Source: Bacillota bacterium
Lineage (GTDB): Bacteria; Bacillota; Clostridia; Lachnospirales; Lachnospiraceae
NCBI GenBank assembly: GCA_023399055.1
Contig: JAEWQV010000014.1
Location: forward strand, 124,001 to 188,000
Reading direction: 5' to 3'
Length of the DNA stretch: 64,000 nt
Shown: positions 18,201 through 27,288 of the stretch, piece after piece
Layout: each line of letters begins with the position of its first letter
Position numbering within the stretch: position 1 is the first letter of the stretch
Notes under the pieces: model-generated
Seen by the model: the letters and a program-made list of their open reading frames with translations, nothing else
Told to the model about the DNA's origin: nothing
Databases searched by the model: none
Position numbers and translations under genes: made by a program

Positions 18201-19391
18201 ATGGAGATGAAGAAAACAGGGCTAGATGAATTTCGATTGTTCCTTTTAAAGGGATGTTTCTATCTGACCATAATTTCGACCTTGGTCATTTATTTTGCAC
18301 AACCAATGCAAATTACAATTTTGGAGGCGTTAAGCAGTAGGTGCTTTCTTCTAAGCAACCTTTTCGCTTTTCTTATTGTAATCAGTCATTGTTTTCAAAA
18401 TTATATTCCTTATAAAACTCATCAAGTGGTCATGATTATATTTATGATAGGAGGGTCCTTCCTGTCCTATTTGTCTGGTACCAGTGGGTTATATGATTAT
18501 ATTATTCGTCTGTTATGTTACCTTGCCTTGCCATTTTACTTCTTATACCTGGATTATATTAAGCCGGATAAAGTGATGATAAATACAATATTTATCGTTC
18601 ATGTCTTAATGTCGCTGGTATTTGCGTTTCATTCCATTAGCGACTATCGATACCGGGGATATGAAGGATATATAGGTACTAATCGAGCTTGGCTAACCTT
18701 AGGCTATGATAATCCCAATCAGGCAGCTATGTATCTCTTAATTACAATGATTGTCCTATTAGCTGGAGTTTTTTATTATAAGAATTTCTTCCTCCGAGTT
18801 ATTCTAGTGCTTCCAATGTTATATTTGGGCTACTTATTACAAGCTACAAGTTCAAGAACCTGTATCTTTATTTTCCTATGGGTTCTTTTCATGTTGGTAT
18901 TAAAGAAATGGATCCGACTTAATCATATATTCGTGGGAGTACTTATTTTACTGCCTGCTTTATTCATGGTCTTGTATCCTGTCATATATGAAAGCAACTG
19001 GTTTACTTTCTTTGAAATTGCAGGTAAGAGCGACTATTCCTCTAGAAGCGATATTTATCAAGCAGTATTTGAATCGGTTTCAAATCGAATCTTGCTAGGG
19101 GATTTTAGTGCATATGAACTTCAAAATCTTCATAATGGAACCTTAAGCATCTACGCATCACTTGGGATACTGGGACTGCTTTCTTTCTATATATACATTT
19201 TCAGAGCATATTTCCATTTATTAACCTATAATTTGAAAAGCAAAACAGCCTATCTTGGTATGATTGGCTTGCTTGCAGTGTTTTTACATGCCTGTACCGA
19301 GAGTGCATTTTTAATCGGTGGTTCTATGTTTGCTGGAAGTCTAAGTGTATTGATTTTACTAATAAAAATTAAACGTGAGGATGTGAATTAG
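18201..19391 (+). CDS. Wzy/WaaL-like O-antigen polymerase or ligase
   Basis: About 396 residues with roughly ten to eleven hydrophobic helices and a large periplasmic-side loop (~225-310 region) of the Wzy_C/O-antigen-ligase kind. It contains TSSRTCIFIFLWVLF, and SDYSSRSDIYQAVFES followed by HNGTLSIYASLGILGLLSF, the late-loop pattern seen in this family. Expected role: polymerising undecaprenyl-linked repeat units or moving finished glycan to an acceptor. Two AGGAGG-like sites at 18185-18196 support ATG 18201 (or 18207); a TTG at 18174 is upstream of them. Its stop overlaps the start of the next gene. Confidence 0.8.
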   Translation: MEMKKTGLDEFRLFLLKGCFYLTIISTLVIYFAQPMQITILEALSSRCFLLSNLFAFLIVISHCFQNYIPYKTHQVVMIIFMIGGSFLSYLSGTSGLYDYIIRLLCYLALPFYFLYLDYIKPDKVMINTIFIVHVLMSLVFAFHSISDYRYRGYEGYIGTNRAWLTLGYDNPNQAAMYLLITMIVLLAGVFYYKNFFLRVILVLPMLYLGYLLQATSSRTCIFIFLWVLFMLVLKKWIRLNHIFVGVLILLPALFMVLYPVIYESNWFTFFEIAGKSDYSSRSDIYQAVFESVSNRILLGDFSAYELQNLHNGTLSIYASLGILGLLSFYIYIFRAYFHLLTYNLKSKTAYLGMIGLLAVFLHACTESAFLIGGSMFAGSLSVLILLIKIKREDVN

Positions 19392-20568
19392 GATAAAACT
19401 AATCTTTGTATCGAATTATCTCACACATCATCAAATTCCCCTTTGTCTGGAATTATACCGTGTATTTAAATCAGAGTTCCTTTTTATTGCGACCAGTGAT
19501 ATTCGGGTATGGCAGCAGGAGCAGGGTTATCGTATTGAACAGGAATACCCGTTTGTTTTACAAGTAAATGGTACAAATGATAACTACGATAGGATATTAC
19601 AGCTGGTTATAGAGAGTGAAATGGTACTTTTTGGTTCAGCACCAGAGAATTTCATACTGCATAGGCTGAAGCAGAATAAGGAGGGAATTACACTTCGTTA
19701 CAGCGAACGATTGTATAAAAGAGGGCTTTGGAGGGCCTTCTCTCCCAGGGGAATTCTCCGTAGTCTGGGTTCTTACCACCGTTTTCATAGGAATAAACTA
19801 TTTATGCTGTGTGCGAGTGCTTATACCTCGGGTGATTTGCTGCTGCATGGTGAATATCTGGGTCGATGTTATAGGTGGGGTTACTTTCCGGAGTTTAAGG
19901 AGCAGGATATTGATTCTTTATTAAACAACAAACCCAAGGAAAGATTAAAGCTGATTTGGTGCGGGCGATTAATTAAATGGAAGCATCCGGAAGCAGCGAT
20001 TGATTTGGCACATCGTTTAAGGCAGCAAGGCATTGAGTTTGAGCTTGAACTAATCGGTACAGGGGAACTGGAAAAGGAATTAAGGCTTAGTATTGAGAGT
20101 TTCAAGCTTACCGATCAGGTTACATTATCTGGCGCTTTGGAACCAATAAAGGTTAGAAGGATAATGGAGGAAGCTAACATTTTTCTTTCAACAAGTGACT
20201 TTGAGGAAGGTTGGGGTGCAGTTTTGAATGAGGCTATGAATAGTGGCTGTGTGGTTTTTGCCAGCCACGCGGTTGGTGCCGCCCCCTATTTAATTGAAGA
20301 TGGTATCAATGGATTTATCTATGAAAGTGGAAGAGTGGATGAACTTTTCGACAAGGTTAGGCAGGTTATAAATGACCCGGTTTTGCAAAATGAAATCGGC
20401 AGGCAGGCATATCAGACAATTAGTAAGGAATGGAATGCTCAAGTGGCAGCAGAAAGATTGATATATCTCCTGGAAGATTTAAAAGCAACGGGCAGAAGTA
20501 ATCGATATATTACTGGGCCATGTAGTGAAGCCAAAGTTATTCACAATCGATGGTATCCAGGCAAATAA
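19387..20568 (+). CDS. Family-4 glycosyltransferase with a probable ATT start
   Basis: 393 residues if it starts at ATT 19387. The first ATG in frame is at 19621, but the 78 codons before it are open and encode IRIKLIFVSNYLTHHQIPLC, the usual N-terminus of this family, so the gene must begin upstream. No ATG, GTG or TTG occurs there. ATT 19387 lies six bases after GTGAGG (19375-19380) and overlaps the upstream TAG by one base (ATTAG), a coupled arrangement. An in-frame ATG at 19381 is followed at once by TGA. The rest is normal GT-B: LKLIWCGRLIKWKHPEAAI, LIGTGELEKEL and STSDFEEGWGAVLNEAMNSG (EX7E). The alternative is a recent nonsense change that has silenced the gene. Confidence 0.8.
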   Translation: MRIKLIFVSNYLTHHQIPLCLELYRVFKSEFLFIATSDIRVWQQEQGYRIEQEYPFVLQVNGTNDNYDRILQLVIESEMVLFGSAPENFILHRLKQNKEGITLRYSERLYKRGLWRAFSPRGILRSLGSYHRFHRNKLFMLCASAYTSGDLLLHGEYLGRCYRWGYFPEFKEQDIDSLLNNKPKERLKLIWCGRLIKWKHPEAAIDLAHRLRQQGIEFELELIGTGELEKELRLSIESFKLTDQVTLSGALEPIKVRRIMEEANIFLSTSDFEEGWGAVLNEAMNSGCVVFASHAVGAAPYLIEDGINGFIYESGRVDELFDKVRQVINDPVLQNEIGRQAYQTISKEWNAQVAAERLIYLLEDLKATGRSNRYITGPCSEAKVIHNRWYPGK

Positions 20569-20586
20569 GAAAGGCAGGAATACTAT

Positions 20587-21750
20587 ATGGAAGTATATAA
20601 TCAGAAGCAAAACTGCTATGGGTGTATGGCTTGTGTGAATGTCTGTCCAACAAATGCAATTGAGACTTATGCAGATAAAGAGGGTTTTCTTTATCCCCAG
20701 GTTCATGAGGAACAATGTATTCATTGCGATAGATGCAGGGTAGTGTGCCCAATTACCAAGGATATTGTGGTCGAAGAAGATTTTAATCAAAGAATCTATG
20801 CAGTGAAACATTTGGAGGAAAGCCTCCGGCTTAAAAGTACTTCTGGAGGAATGTTTCTGGCTCTTTCTGATGCCATATTAGAGCAGGGAGGTGTTGTATA
20901 TGGTGCAGTGCTGGATGAAAGCCTGACAGTTGTGCATACAAGAGCTACGAATAAGGAAGAAAGAGATAGCATGATTGGTTCTAAATATGTGCAAAGTAAC
21001 CTTTCGGATATCTTTTCGTGGCTAGAAGCTGACCTTAAGCGAAATACTACCATACTTTTTACTGGAACACCGTGCCAGATAGCTGCAATTAAGGCATTTT
21101 CTAAGGGAAAGAATACTTCCAACCTAATTCTGTGTGATATTGTGTGTCATGGGGTTGCTAGTCCTTTGATGTGGAAGGAATACATCAGCTTTCAAGAAAA
21201 GAAGAAAAAGTCTAAGTTAAAGTATCATTATTTTCGAACAAAAATAAATGGCTGGCATAGTATGACTTCTAAGAATGTGTATGAAAATGGTCAACAAGAC
21301 CATGAGAGTCTTCGTTCGCAACTTCACATGAATCTATTTCTTAGTGATCTGATACTTCGCCCCTGCTGCTATACCTGCAAATATTCCTCAATGAAACGCG
21401 GGAGTGATATTACCATCGGAGATTATTGGGGTGTTGAAAATACGCTTCCAACCTTTGATGACAATCAAGGGATTTCATTGGTTTTGATTAATACTGAGAA
21501 AGGGAATGAATTGTTTCAGAAGGTCACGAATAAGCTGAAATATATTGATAGAGATGCCAGCGACTGTCTGCAAAGAAATCTAATGGAACCGTCGAAATGC
21601 CCTACTAATCGAGAAGCTTTTTGGAAGGATTATCTGGAAAACGGATATGTATTTATTTTAAAGAAATATGCAGGCTATGGACGAAGTCTGCGCATAAAAT
21701 ATGCTGTATATAAAAATCTAAAATCAGTGAAAACCAAACTAAAACGCTAG
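20587..21750 (+). CDS. Ferredoxin/FrhB-type coenzyme F420 hydrogenase beta-like protein
   Basis: 387 residues. Residues 1-~55 carry two 4Fe-4S ferredoxin motifs (CYGCMACVNVCP and CIHCDRCRVVCP). The remainder is the FrhB/FdhB_C domain (STSGGMFLALSDA, GTPCQIAAIKAF, CDIVCHGVASP, and a CCYTCKYSSMKRGSDITIGD cysteine site). In polysaccharide loci such proteins sit next to pyruvyltransferase-like genes, as here (14 nt to the next gene). They are assumed to do a redox step on a sugar or donor, but the reaction is unknown. ATG 20587 follows GAAAGGCAGG. Confidence 0.88.
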   Translation: MEVYNQKQNCYGCMACVNVCPTNAIETYADKEGFLYPQVHEEQCIHCDRCRVVCPITKDIVVEEDFNQRIYAVKHLEESLRLKSTSGGMFLALSDAILEQGGVVYGAVLDESLTVVHTRATNKEERDSMIGSKYVQSNLSDIFSWLEADLKRNTTILFTGTPCQIAAIKAFSKGKNTSNLILCDIVCHGVASPLMWKEYISFQEKKKKSKLKYHYFRTKINGWHSMTSKNVYENGQQDHESLRSQLHMNLFLSDLILRPCCYTCKYSSMKRGSDITIGDYWGVENTLPTFDDNQGISLVLINTEKGNELFQKVTNKLKYIDRDASDCLQRNLMEPSKCPTNREAFWKDYLENGYVFILKKYAGYGRSLRIKYAVYKNLKSVKTKLKR

Positions 21751-21764
21751 GAGGGAGGGGTTGA

Positions 21765-22865
21765 TTGAAAACAGCAACCATTACCTATCATGATGTTTAT
21801 AATTACGGCGCTGTTCTTCAAGCTTATGCATTGCAGCAAGCCTTATTAAATCTATCTATTGATAATACAATCATAGATTACACACAAAAGCAAAATTATA
21901 TCTATCAAAAAATATCGGGTCATTCGTTAAAAATATTTATCATAAATATAATTCGCCTTTTGCTTACCATTAAGAATTTTTATTCAATCAAAAAAAGGCA
22001 TAGGAACTTTAAAAAATTCATAAATAAGAATCTAAAATTAACGAGAAAGTATAATACCAGAAATGAGCTACTATTAGATCCGCCTAGGGCAGATGTCTAT
22101 ATTGCTGGAAGTGATCAACTGTGGAATGTATCCAGAGAGTTAAAGAGATACTTTTTCTTAGACTTTGGAAATAGGGAGATAAAGAGAGTCAGTTACGCAG
22201 TTAGTATGGGCTCAAGTGTTGTACCCGATCATGTACAACAACAAATTCGTGAACTGTTAGGTGATTTTTCAGCCATTTCTGTTCGAGAGTTGGAAACACG
22301 ACAATATCTGGAGGAGCTCTTAGGTCGTAAGAATTTTGTATTGCAACACATTGACCCCGTGTACTTACTTAGTAAAGAGACCTGGGCTGCTTTTTCTATG
22401 CGGAAACCTCTGCCTTATCCTTATATTCTGTGTTATCCCATGTCAGGGCATCCGCTACTCCCTGGAGCCATTAAGAGATTAAAGGAACTTACAGGCTACA
22501 AAGTTATTGTTCTTACATCTGAAATTACGTTTCTTAAGGGTGATGTCACGATAAAGAGTGCCAAAGTAGAGGAATTTCTCAATTTAATTAAAAATGCAGA
22601 GGTTGTACTTACAACCTCTTTCCACGGGACTGCCTTCTCAACAATATTTAATAAAAAGTTCTTCTCCTTTCTTGGCAATTCAGCACCAGGACGAATAACG
22701 GGTCTCTTGACGCAATTGGAGTTACAAGACCGAATTATTAAAAGCCTGGAGGGAATTACGACACAGGAGATTGACTATAGTAAAACGAATCTCATTATTA
22801 AGGAGAATAGACAAAAGGCAATCGAATACCTGAATTCCTTTAAAGAACTATCACAAGTGGAGTAA
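21765..22865 (+). CDS. Polysaccharide pyruvyltransferase family protein (CsaB-like)
   Basis: 366 residues with the PS_pyruv_trans signature: N-terminal TATITYHDVYNYGAVLQAYA, mid VYIAGSDQLWNVSRELKRYF, ISVREL, and LTTSFHGTAFSTIFNKKFF. Family members transfer pyruvate from PEP to form ketals on cell-wall or capsule sugars; this subgroup, paired with an FrhB-like protein, has no settled reaction. Start is TTG 21765 behind GGGAGGGG (21753-21760), with no ATG near. It runs in the same transcription unit as its neighbours. Confidence 0.88.
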   Translation: MKTATITYHDVYNYGAVLQAYALQQALLNLSIDNTIIDYTQKQNYIYQKISGHSLKIFIINIIRLLLTIKNFYSIKKRHRNFKKFINKNLKLTRKYNTRNELLLDPPRADVYIAGSDQLWNVSRELKRYFFLDFGNREIKRVSYAVSMGSSVVPDHVQQQIRELLGDFSAISVRELETRQYLEELLGRKNFVLQHIDPVYLLSKETWAAFSMRKPLPYPYILCYPMSGHPLLPGAIKRLKELTGYKVIVLTSEITFLKGDVTIKSAKVEEFLNLIKNAEVVLTTSFHGTAFSTIFNKKFFSFLGNSAPGRITGLLTQLELQDRIIKSLEGITTQEIDYSKTNLIIKENRQKAIEYLNSFKELSQVE

Positions 22866-22870
22866 CTTTT

Positions 22871-24028
22871 ATGAAAATATTATTTGTAACGGATTATTAT
22901 CCAAGCCAGGAACAACCGCAGTTTTGTATCTTCATACAACAACAAGCACAGGCTTTACTCCAGTTAGGACATCAGGTTGACGTAATTGTGCCTACGAGTA
23001 TACATCAGCGAAAAGAAAAATGTAGGGAAGAACTCTGTGCTGGCGTTTCGGTGAAATATTGTGAGTATTTTACCTTTTTCAAGGGGATTTACTCCACACT
23101 AGCCTTACATCGAAATGTAAAGATGTTTGAAGGGATCATAGATTTTACACAGTATGAGGCGATATCCATTCATATGTTTGGTGAGTATACGTTAAGGATT
23201 TTTACCTGGATTGCGAAAAAATATAAGAAAAAACTAGTGATTCATTACCACGGATTAAGTGTATTATATGATCAAAAACTCCCTCTGCATGTTCGCCTTT
23301 TGCAAAGGCGAGGAGATAGAGTCTTGCATCGGTTAATAGGAAAAGCAGATGCCATTGTGGGAGTGAGTAATAAGGTATGTGAAAGGGTAAAGGTCCATTT
23401 CCCGCAAATGCCACTTTATACCGTTTATAATGGTGTAAATACCGAACTTTTCTGTCCGACTGCTTACACAAAGAATAAGAATATTACAATTTTAAGTGTA
23501 GCAAGTTTAAAGAAAATAAAGGGCAATCATTATTTAATTAACGTCGTTGGTCATTTGACAAAAAAATATAAAGATAGAGTAATTCAACTAATTATCATCG
23601 GTCATGGTCCAGAAGAGAAAAGGCTGAAGCAGCAGGTGGAGTATCTCGGATTGAAGCAGGTGGTGCATTTTCTTGGATATATTGATTATGAAGAGGTAGC
23701 CCAGATTATGAAGGTTACTGACATATTTGCTATGCCCTCTTATTATGAGGCCTTGGGTTGCGCTTATCTGGAAGCAATGGCCTGTAAGGTACCTGTTATT
23801 GGCTGTTATAAACAAGGGATAGATGAGATTATTATTGACAAGGAAAATGGACTCCTGGTACAGCCACATAATGTAAGAGAACTTTATGAGGCAATTAATT
23901 TTCTAATACAAAATCCAGAGAAAGCAAAGAACATCGCGGAACAAGGCTATGAGACAGTAAGTAATCACTATACCTGGACGGACTCAGCGAGAGCATTAGT
24001 TGAGGTATATAGTAAGCTACTAGGATAA
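22871..24028 (+). CDS. Family-4 glycosyltransferase
   Basis: 385 residues, GT-B. Starts MKILFVTDYYPSQEQPQFCI; acceptor half has HYHGLSVLYDQ and DAIVGVSNKVCERV, donor half has ILSVASLKKIKGNHYLI, IIGHGPEEKRLKQQ and MPSYYEALGCAYLEAMACKVP (EX7E). The ribosome site GGAG lies in the last codons of the upstream gene, 5 nt before which that frame ends. Specificity unknown. It is the last gene of the first closely packed run; a 169-nt gap follows. Confidence 0.9.
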   Translation: MKILFVTDYYPSQEQPQFCIFIQQQAQALLQLGHQVDVIVPTSIHQRKEKCREELCAGVSVKYCEYFTFFKGIYSTLALHRNVKMFEGIIDFTQYEAISIHMFGEYTLRIFTWIAKKYKKKLVIHYHGLSVLYDQKLPLHVRLLQRRGDRVLHRLIGKADAIVGVSNKVCERVKVHFPQMPLYTVYNGVNTELFCPTAYTKNKNITILSVASLKKIKGNHYLINVVGHLTKKYKDRVIQLIIIGHGPEEKRLKQQVEYLGLKQVVHFLGYIDYEEVAQIMKVTDIFAMPSYYEALGCAYLEAMACKVPVIGCYKQGIDEIIIDKENGLLVQPHNVRELYEAINFLIQNPEKAKNIAEQGYETVSNHYTWTDSARALVEVYSKLLG

Positions 24029-24146
24029 AGCTAGAAGAGAAGCACCATTGAAATTAGATTTTAAATTCTTTAACTTCGCAGTTAATGATTTGCTTTTTGC
24101 TTGATAGAATCTAAGATTTAGCAGTAATAGGTTTGAGCAAAAAATA

Positions 24147-24177
24147 CTGTGCCAACAAAGATTATTTGCTGGCACAG
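24147..24177. repeat. Hairpin upstream of the next glycosyltransferase
   Basis: CTGTGCCA (24147-24154) pairs perfectly with TGGCACAG (24170-24177). No T-tract follows on the plus strand, so it is not a typical terminator. It ends two bases before the repeated leader described at 24179. Confidence 0.5.
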
Positions 24178-24178
24178 G

Positions 24179-24200
24179 GAAAGGCATGGTTATTAATATG
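24179..24200 (+). promoter_or_regulatory. Repeated translation leader, copy 1
   Basis: GAAAGGCATGGTTATT then AATATG. Matches copy 2 (25546-25567) at about 18 of 22 positions, and copy 3 (32822-32842) more loosely. The GAAAGG site is 12-13 nt from the chosen ATG, longer than usual. Confidence 0.45.
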
Positions 24201-25433
24201 AATTTATTGTTTATTACATATGACTTTTATCCTAACTTTGGTGCTAATTCAAATATTGTCTATCGACTCTCTAAGTCTTTTTTACAAGCGGGACATGAGG
24301 TTCATATTATGACTTTAAAGCCTTATCCTGATTTGCCGGAGCACGAGGTCTGGCAGAAAATATATATTCACCGAATAAACAGCAACTTTGACAAAACGCA
24401 GGTAAAAAAATGCTGGAAGGAAGCACAGGTTTTTACGGCGGTACAATTATCCAAGGATATTTTTTTAGACCGCTTTGTAAAGGAAGAATATAAGAAAAAA
24501 CATTGGATTCATCATCCTTTTAAACAGCTAAAGTATATCATAAGTCAATATGATCTCAAGGCGATTATCAATGTCTGTTACCCGTTTGAGTCTTGTTTAC
24601 CAATGATAAAGTATCTCGAGCAGTATCCGAAAAATTTTAGATGGATTATTTATATGCAGGATCCCTTTGCAACAAATTACTACTATCTTATGAATTATCC
24701 AAGACAGGAGTTAGTTAGGTTTCAATCGGATGTTTTCTCCCTTGCAGACAATATTGTAGTAACAAGTCCAATCTATAAGGAATTGCAGTCTGCACCCTTG
24801 GAGATTCAGAATAAACTTAAAGAGTTACAGTTTCCACTTATTACGAAACCGGAATTGACGCAACAAACGGAGGATATCGAATTTAACCGACGTTATATTA
24901 ACTGTGTATATGTAGGGAAATTAAACAAGGATACTCGTAATCCAAAGCGTCTATTCCAACTATTTGAAACCTTAAAGGAAGACTCCATTCGTCTCCATAT
25001 GATAGGAGAGGAACTGTCCCCTTGGAAGAGGATGGTACCACCTAATGCCACTAATATTATCTTTCATGGCATAAAATCAAAGGAAGTCTGCATCAATGCA
25101 GAACTTAATGCAAATATCTTAGTTAATTTGGGTAATAGCATTAATAATCAATTACCCAGTAAGCTTTTAGAATACATAAGTACCGGGAAACCAATTGTAA
25201 ACTTATATAAGGTAGAGGATTGCCCAACTTTACAGTATCTTCAGAGGTATCCCTATCATTTCAGTGTTCTAGAGAAAAATATTGAGCGGAAAACACCTGA
25301 TAGGCTTTACTCCTTCTGTATGCGCTATCGTAAAGAGCGATTAAATTATAGTTACATAAAAAATACCTTCTATGACTGTACCCTTGAATATGTCAGTGAA
25401 GAGTTTTTAAAACTTTGTAGTTTAAAAGAATAG
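24198..25433 (+). CDS. Glycosyltransferase (GT-B, family-4-like)
   Basis: 411 residues. N-terminus MNLLFITYDFYPNFGANSNI is typical of GT4 acceptor halves; the middle has WIIYMQDPFATNYYYL and LADNIVVTSP, and the donor half has CVYVGKLNKDTRNPKRLFQL, IIFHGIKSKEVC and QLPSKLLEYISTGKPIVNLY. The classical EX7E motif is weak, so the family call is less secure than for its neighbours. ATG 24198 is chosen because the leader matches copy 2 in sequence and spacing; an in-frame ATG at 24186 would add four residues and is an alternative. Confidence 0.78.
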   Translation: MNLLFITYDFYPNFGANSNIVYRLSKSFLQAGHEVHIMTLKPYPDLPEHEVWQKIYIHRINSNFDKTQVKKCWKEAQVFTAVQLSKDIFLDRFVKEEYKKKHWIHHPFKQLKYIISQYDLKAIINVCYPFESCLPMIKYLEQYPKNFRWIIYMQDPFATNYYYLMNYPRQELVRFQSDVFSLADNIVVTSPIYKELQSAPLEIQNKLKELQFPLITKPELTQQTEDIEFNRRYINCVYVGKLNKDTRNPKRLFQLFETLKEDSIRLHMIGEELSPWKRMVPPNATNIIFHGIKSKEVCINAELNANILVNLGNSINNQLPSKLLEYISTGKPIVNLYKVEDCPTLQYLQRYPYHFSVLEKNIERKTPDRLYSFCMRYRKERLNYSYIKNTFYDCTLEYVSEEFLKLCSLKE

Positions 25434-25451
25434 GTAACCGCTAGCCTTTTT

Positions 25452-25536
25452 AATGCATATCTTATTATAGCTATGAGAATCTACTAGAAATTATTAGTAT
25501 CTATTAGTACCCATAAGTAGCTATTGGATATGCATT
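25452..25536. repeat. Long-looped inverted repeat before the DUF115-like gene
   Basis: AATGCATATC (25452-25461) pairs with GATATGCATT (25527-25536), followed by TTTTA. The 65-nt loop contains further short TAG/CTA-rich repeats. It lies 9 nt before leader copy 2 and could act as a weak terminator or processing site. Confidence 0.45.
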
Positions 25537-25545
25537 TTTAACCAA

Positions 25546-25567
25546 GAAAGGCATGGTCATTTAGATG
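25546..25567 (+). promoter_or_regulatory. Repeated translation leader, copy 2
   Basis: GAAAGGCATGGTCATT then TAGATG. The internal ATG opens a three-codon frame (Met-Val-Ile-stop) that ends next to the real ATG at 25565. Confidence 0.45.
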
Positions 25568-26428
25568 ATATATCATGTGTACCTGAATAAAATTCTTTCC
25601 AAGATATTACCGAATCATCTTTGGAAGAAGTATTTTTATGATCATAAATATAAAGAAATAAAGGATACACAATTAGGGATTTATTTAAAGAAAAATAAAC
25701 ATCTGAAAAATATTCATAAAGGACAGCGTTGTTTTATTCTTGGAAATGGGCCGTCTCTTACCGAGGTTGATTTATCTTTATTAAAGGATGAATTCACATT
25801 TACGGTGAATGATCTGTTTTATAAGGAGGACTTCAAGGAGCTAAATACAACCTATCATTTATTTGCTGATCCCTACTATTTTGAAAATCTGGAAGAAGTG
25901 ATTGATAGGCTGAAAAGCAAGGCAAATCCCTTGGGGATTTTTCTTGAAAGTAATGGATATCAGCAGATGAGGAAGCAAGACCTGAACACGAAATACCCGA
26001 TTTATATTTATGCTAACGGAATTGAAATTGATGATTTGGTGTTCACTGAACTGGATTTGTGTCAATTTCTGCCCTATTTTTGCACGGTGGTTCAAAATGC
26101 GATAGCAATCTCTGCCTATATGGGCTTTTCAGAAATCTATCTGTTGGGTTGTGATTGCACAGGAATACTAAATTACATTGATCGGGTAAAGGGGCAGAAT
26201 ATGAAACATTATGCATATTTACTGCCTGAGGAGGATCAAATCAGGCAGCAGGGAATTAAGATCAGTTGCGAGCATATGTTTTTTGAGTGGCATCATATTT
26301 TTAAAAGTTACCGGATTCTAAGAGAAGAGTTACATAAAAAACATATTAAAATAGTGAATTTGACAGAAAGCGGTATCTTAGATTCGCTTGAGAAAGGAAG
26401 GTTAGAAGATGTTCTCCAATCGAAATAA
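25565..26428 (+). CDS. DUF115 / MptE-like protein in the polysaccharide locus
   Basis: 287 residues. The core begins RCFILGNGPSLTEVDLSLLK (residue ~57), the nucleotide-binding-like signature shared by DUF115 (6-hydroxymethylpterin diphosphokinase MptE-like) and motility-associated Maf glycosyltransferases; later VVQNAIAISAYMGFSEIYLLGCDCTG is also typical. In glycan loci such proteins are assumed to handle nucleotide-activated sugars, for example as a transferase; the reaction here is unknown. It overlaps the next gene by 20 nt. Confidence 0.7.
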   Translation: MIYHVYLNKILSKILPNHLWKKYFYDHKYKEIKDTQLGIYLKKNKHLKNIHKGQRCFILGNGPSLTEVDLSLLKDEFTFTVNDLFYKEDFKELNTTYHLFADPYYFENLEEVIDRLKSKANPLGIFLESNGYQQMRKQDLNTKYPIYIYANGIEIDDLVFTELDLCQFLPYFCTVVQNAIAISAYMGFSEIYLLGCDCTGILNYIDRVKGQNMKHYAYLLPEEDQIRQQGIKISCEHMFFEWHHIFKSYRILREELHKKHIKIVNLTESGILDSLEKGRLEDVLQSK

Positions 26429-27278
26429 TTCTTTGCAGGCGGATGAATGGTCAATGATAATCAAGGCCAGAAGTGGCTGGTTTGACATTAATGTTCGTGA
26501 ATTATGGAAGTATAAAGACCTAGTGGGATTGTTCGTAAAACGTAATTACGCATCTATGTATAAACAGACGATTCTTGGTCCCTTATGGTTCATCGTGAAC
26601 CCTTTAATTACGGTGGTGATATTTACAATTGTCTTTGGAAATATTGCAAAAATACCTACGGATGGAATACCAGAATTTTTATTCTATATGGCTGGAAATA
26701 CTTTGTGGTCTTATTTTGCATATTGCTTGAATACGACATCGACCACCTTTACCAGTAATGCAGCTTTGTTTGGAAAGGTATATTTTCCAAGGCTTGTGAT
26801 ACCTTTTTCAACGGTGATTTTTGGGCTGATTAGTTTCTTTATACAGTTTATGTTATTTCTAGGCTTTCTTTTCTATTACCTGATCAGGGGTTATTCACTG
26901 GAACCTAATTTATATCTGTTATTAACACCTGTTTTAGTCCTTATTGTAGCACTTCTAGGTTTGGGCTTTGGTATTATTTTCTCATCTTTAACGACAAAGT
27001 ACAGGGATTTATCCATCCTAATTAGCTTTGGTGTTCAATTATGGATGTATGGAACGCCCATTGTGTATCCTACTTCAAGCTTATCCGACACCTACAAATC
27101 TATTATTATGCTTAATCCAATGTCCTCCATTATTGAAACCTTTCGATATGGCTTTTTAGGAGCTGGTACCTTTGAGCTTAAATATTTAATTTATAGTGCA
27201 GGTGTAACTATTTTTGTGTTAATCATTGGAATCGTTATATTTAGTAAGGTTGAAAAAACCTTTATGGATACAGTTTAG
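26409..27278 (+). CDS. wzm: ABC-2 polysaccharide export permease Wzm
   Basis: 289 residues with about six transmembrane helices of the ABC2_membrane family. Signatures include KRNYASMYKQTILGPLWFIV near residue 38 and FSSLTTKYRDLSILISFGVQ and LNPMSSIIETFRYGFLG in the second half. With the Wzt ATPase 10 nt downstream it forms the channel that moves undecaprenyl-linked polysaccharide across the membrane. It overlaps the upstream gene by 20 nt, so expression is coupled. Length normal. Confidence 0.92.
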   Translation: MFSNRNNSLQADEWSMIIKARSGWFDINVRELWKYKDLVGLFVKRNYASMYKQTILGPLWFIVNPLITVVIFTIVFGNIAKIPTDGIPEFLFYMAGNTLWSYFAYCLNTTSTTFTSNAALFGKVYFPRLVIPFSTVIFGLISFFIQFMLFLGFLFYYLIRGYSLEPNLYLLLTPVLVLIVALLGLGFGIIFSSLTTKYRDLSILISFGVQLWMYGTPIVYPTSSLSDTYKSIIMLNPMSSIIETFRYGFLGAGTFELKYLIYSAGVTIFVLIIGIVIFSKVEKTFMDTV

Positions 27279-27288
27279 GAGGTGACCT

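Noticed and set aside
19621..20568. Starting the glycosyltransferase at ATG 19621
   Set aside because: It would remove the conserved N-terminal strand IKLIFVSNYL; the 78 upstream codons are open and family-like.
21754..24028. CRISPR arrays anywhere in the window
   Set aside because: No regularly spaced direct repeats of 25-40 nt and no cas genes were seen.
24147..24177. Terminator splitting the polysaccharide locus
   Set aside because: The stem is good but no T-tract follows on the plus strand, so it is listed as a repeat only.
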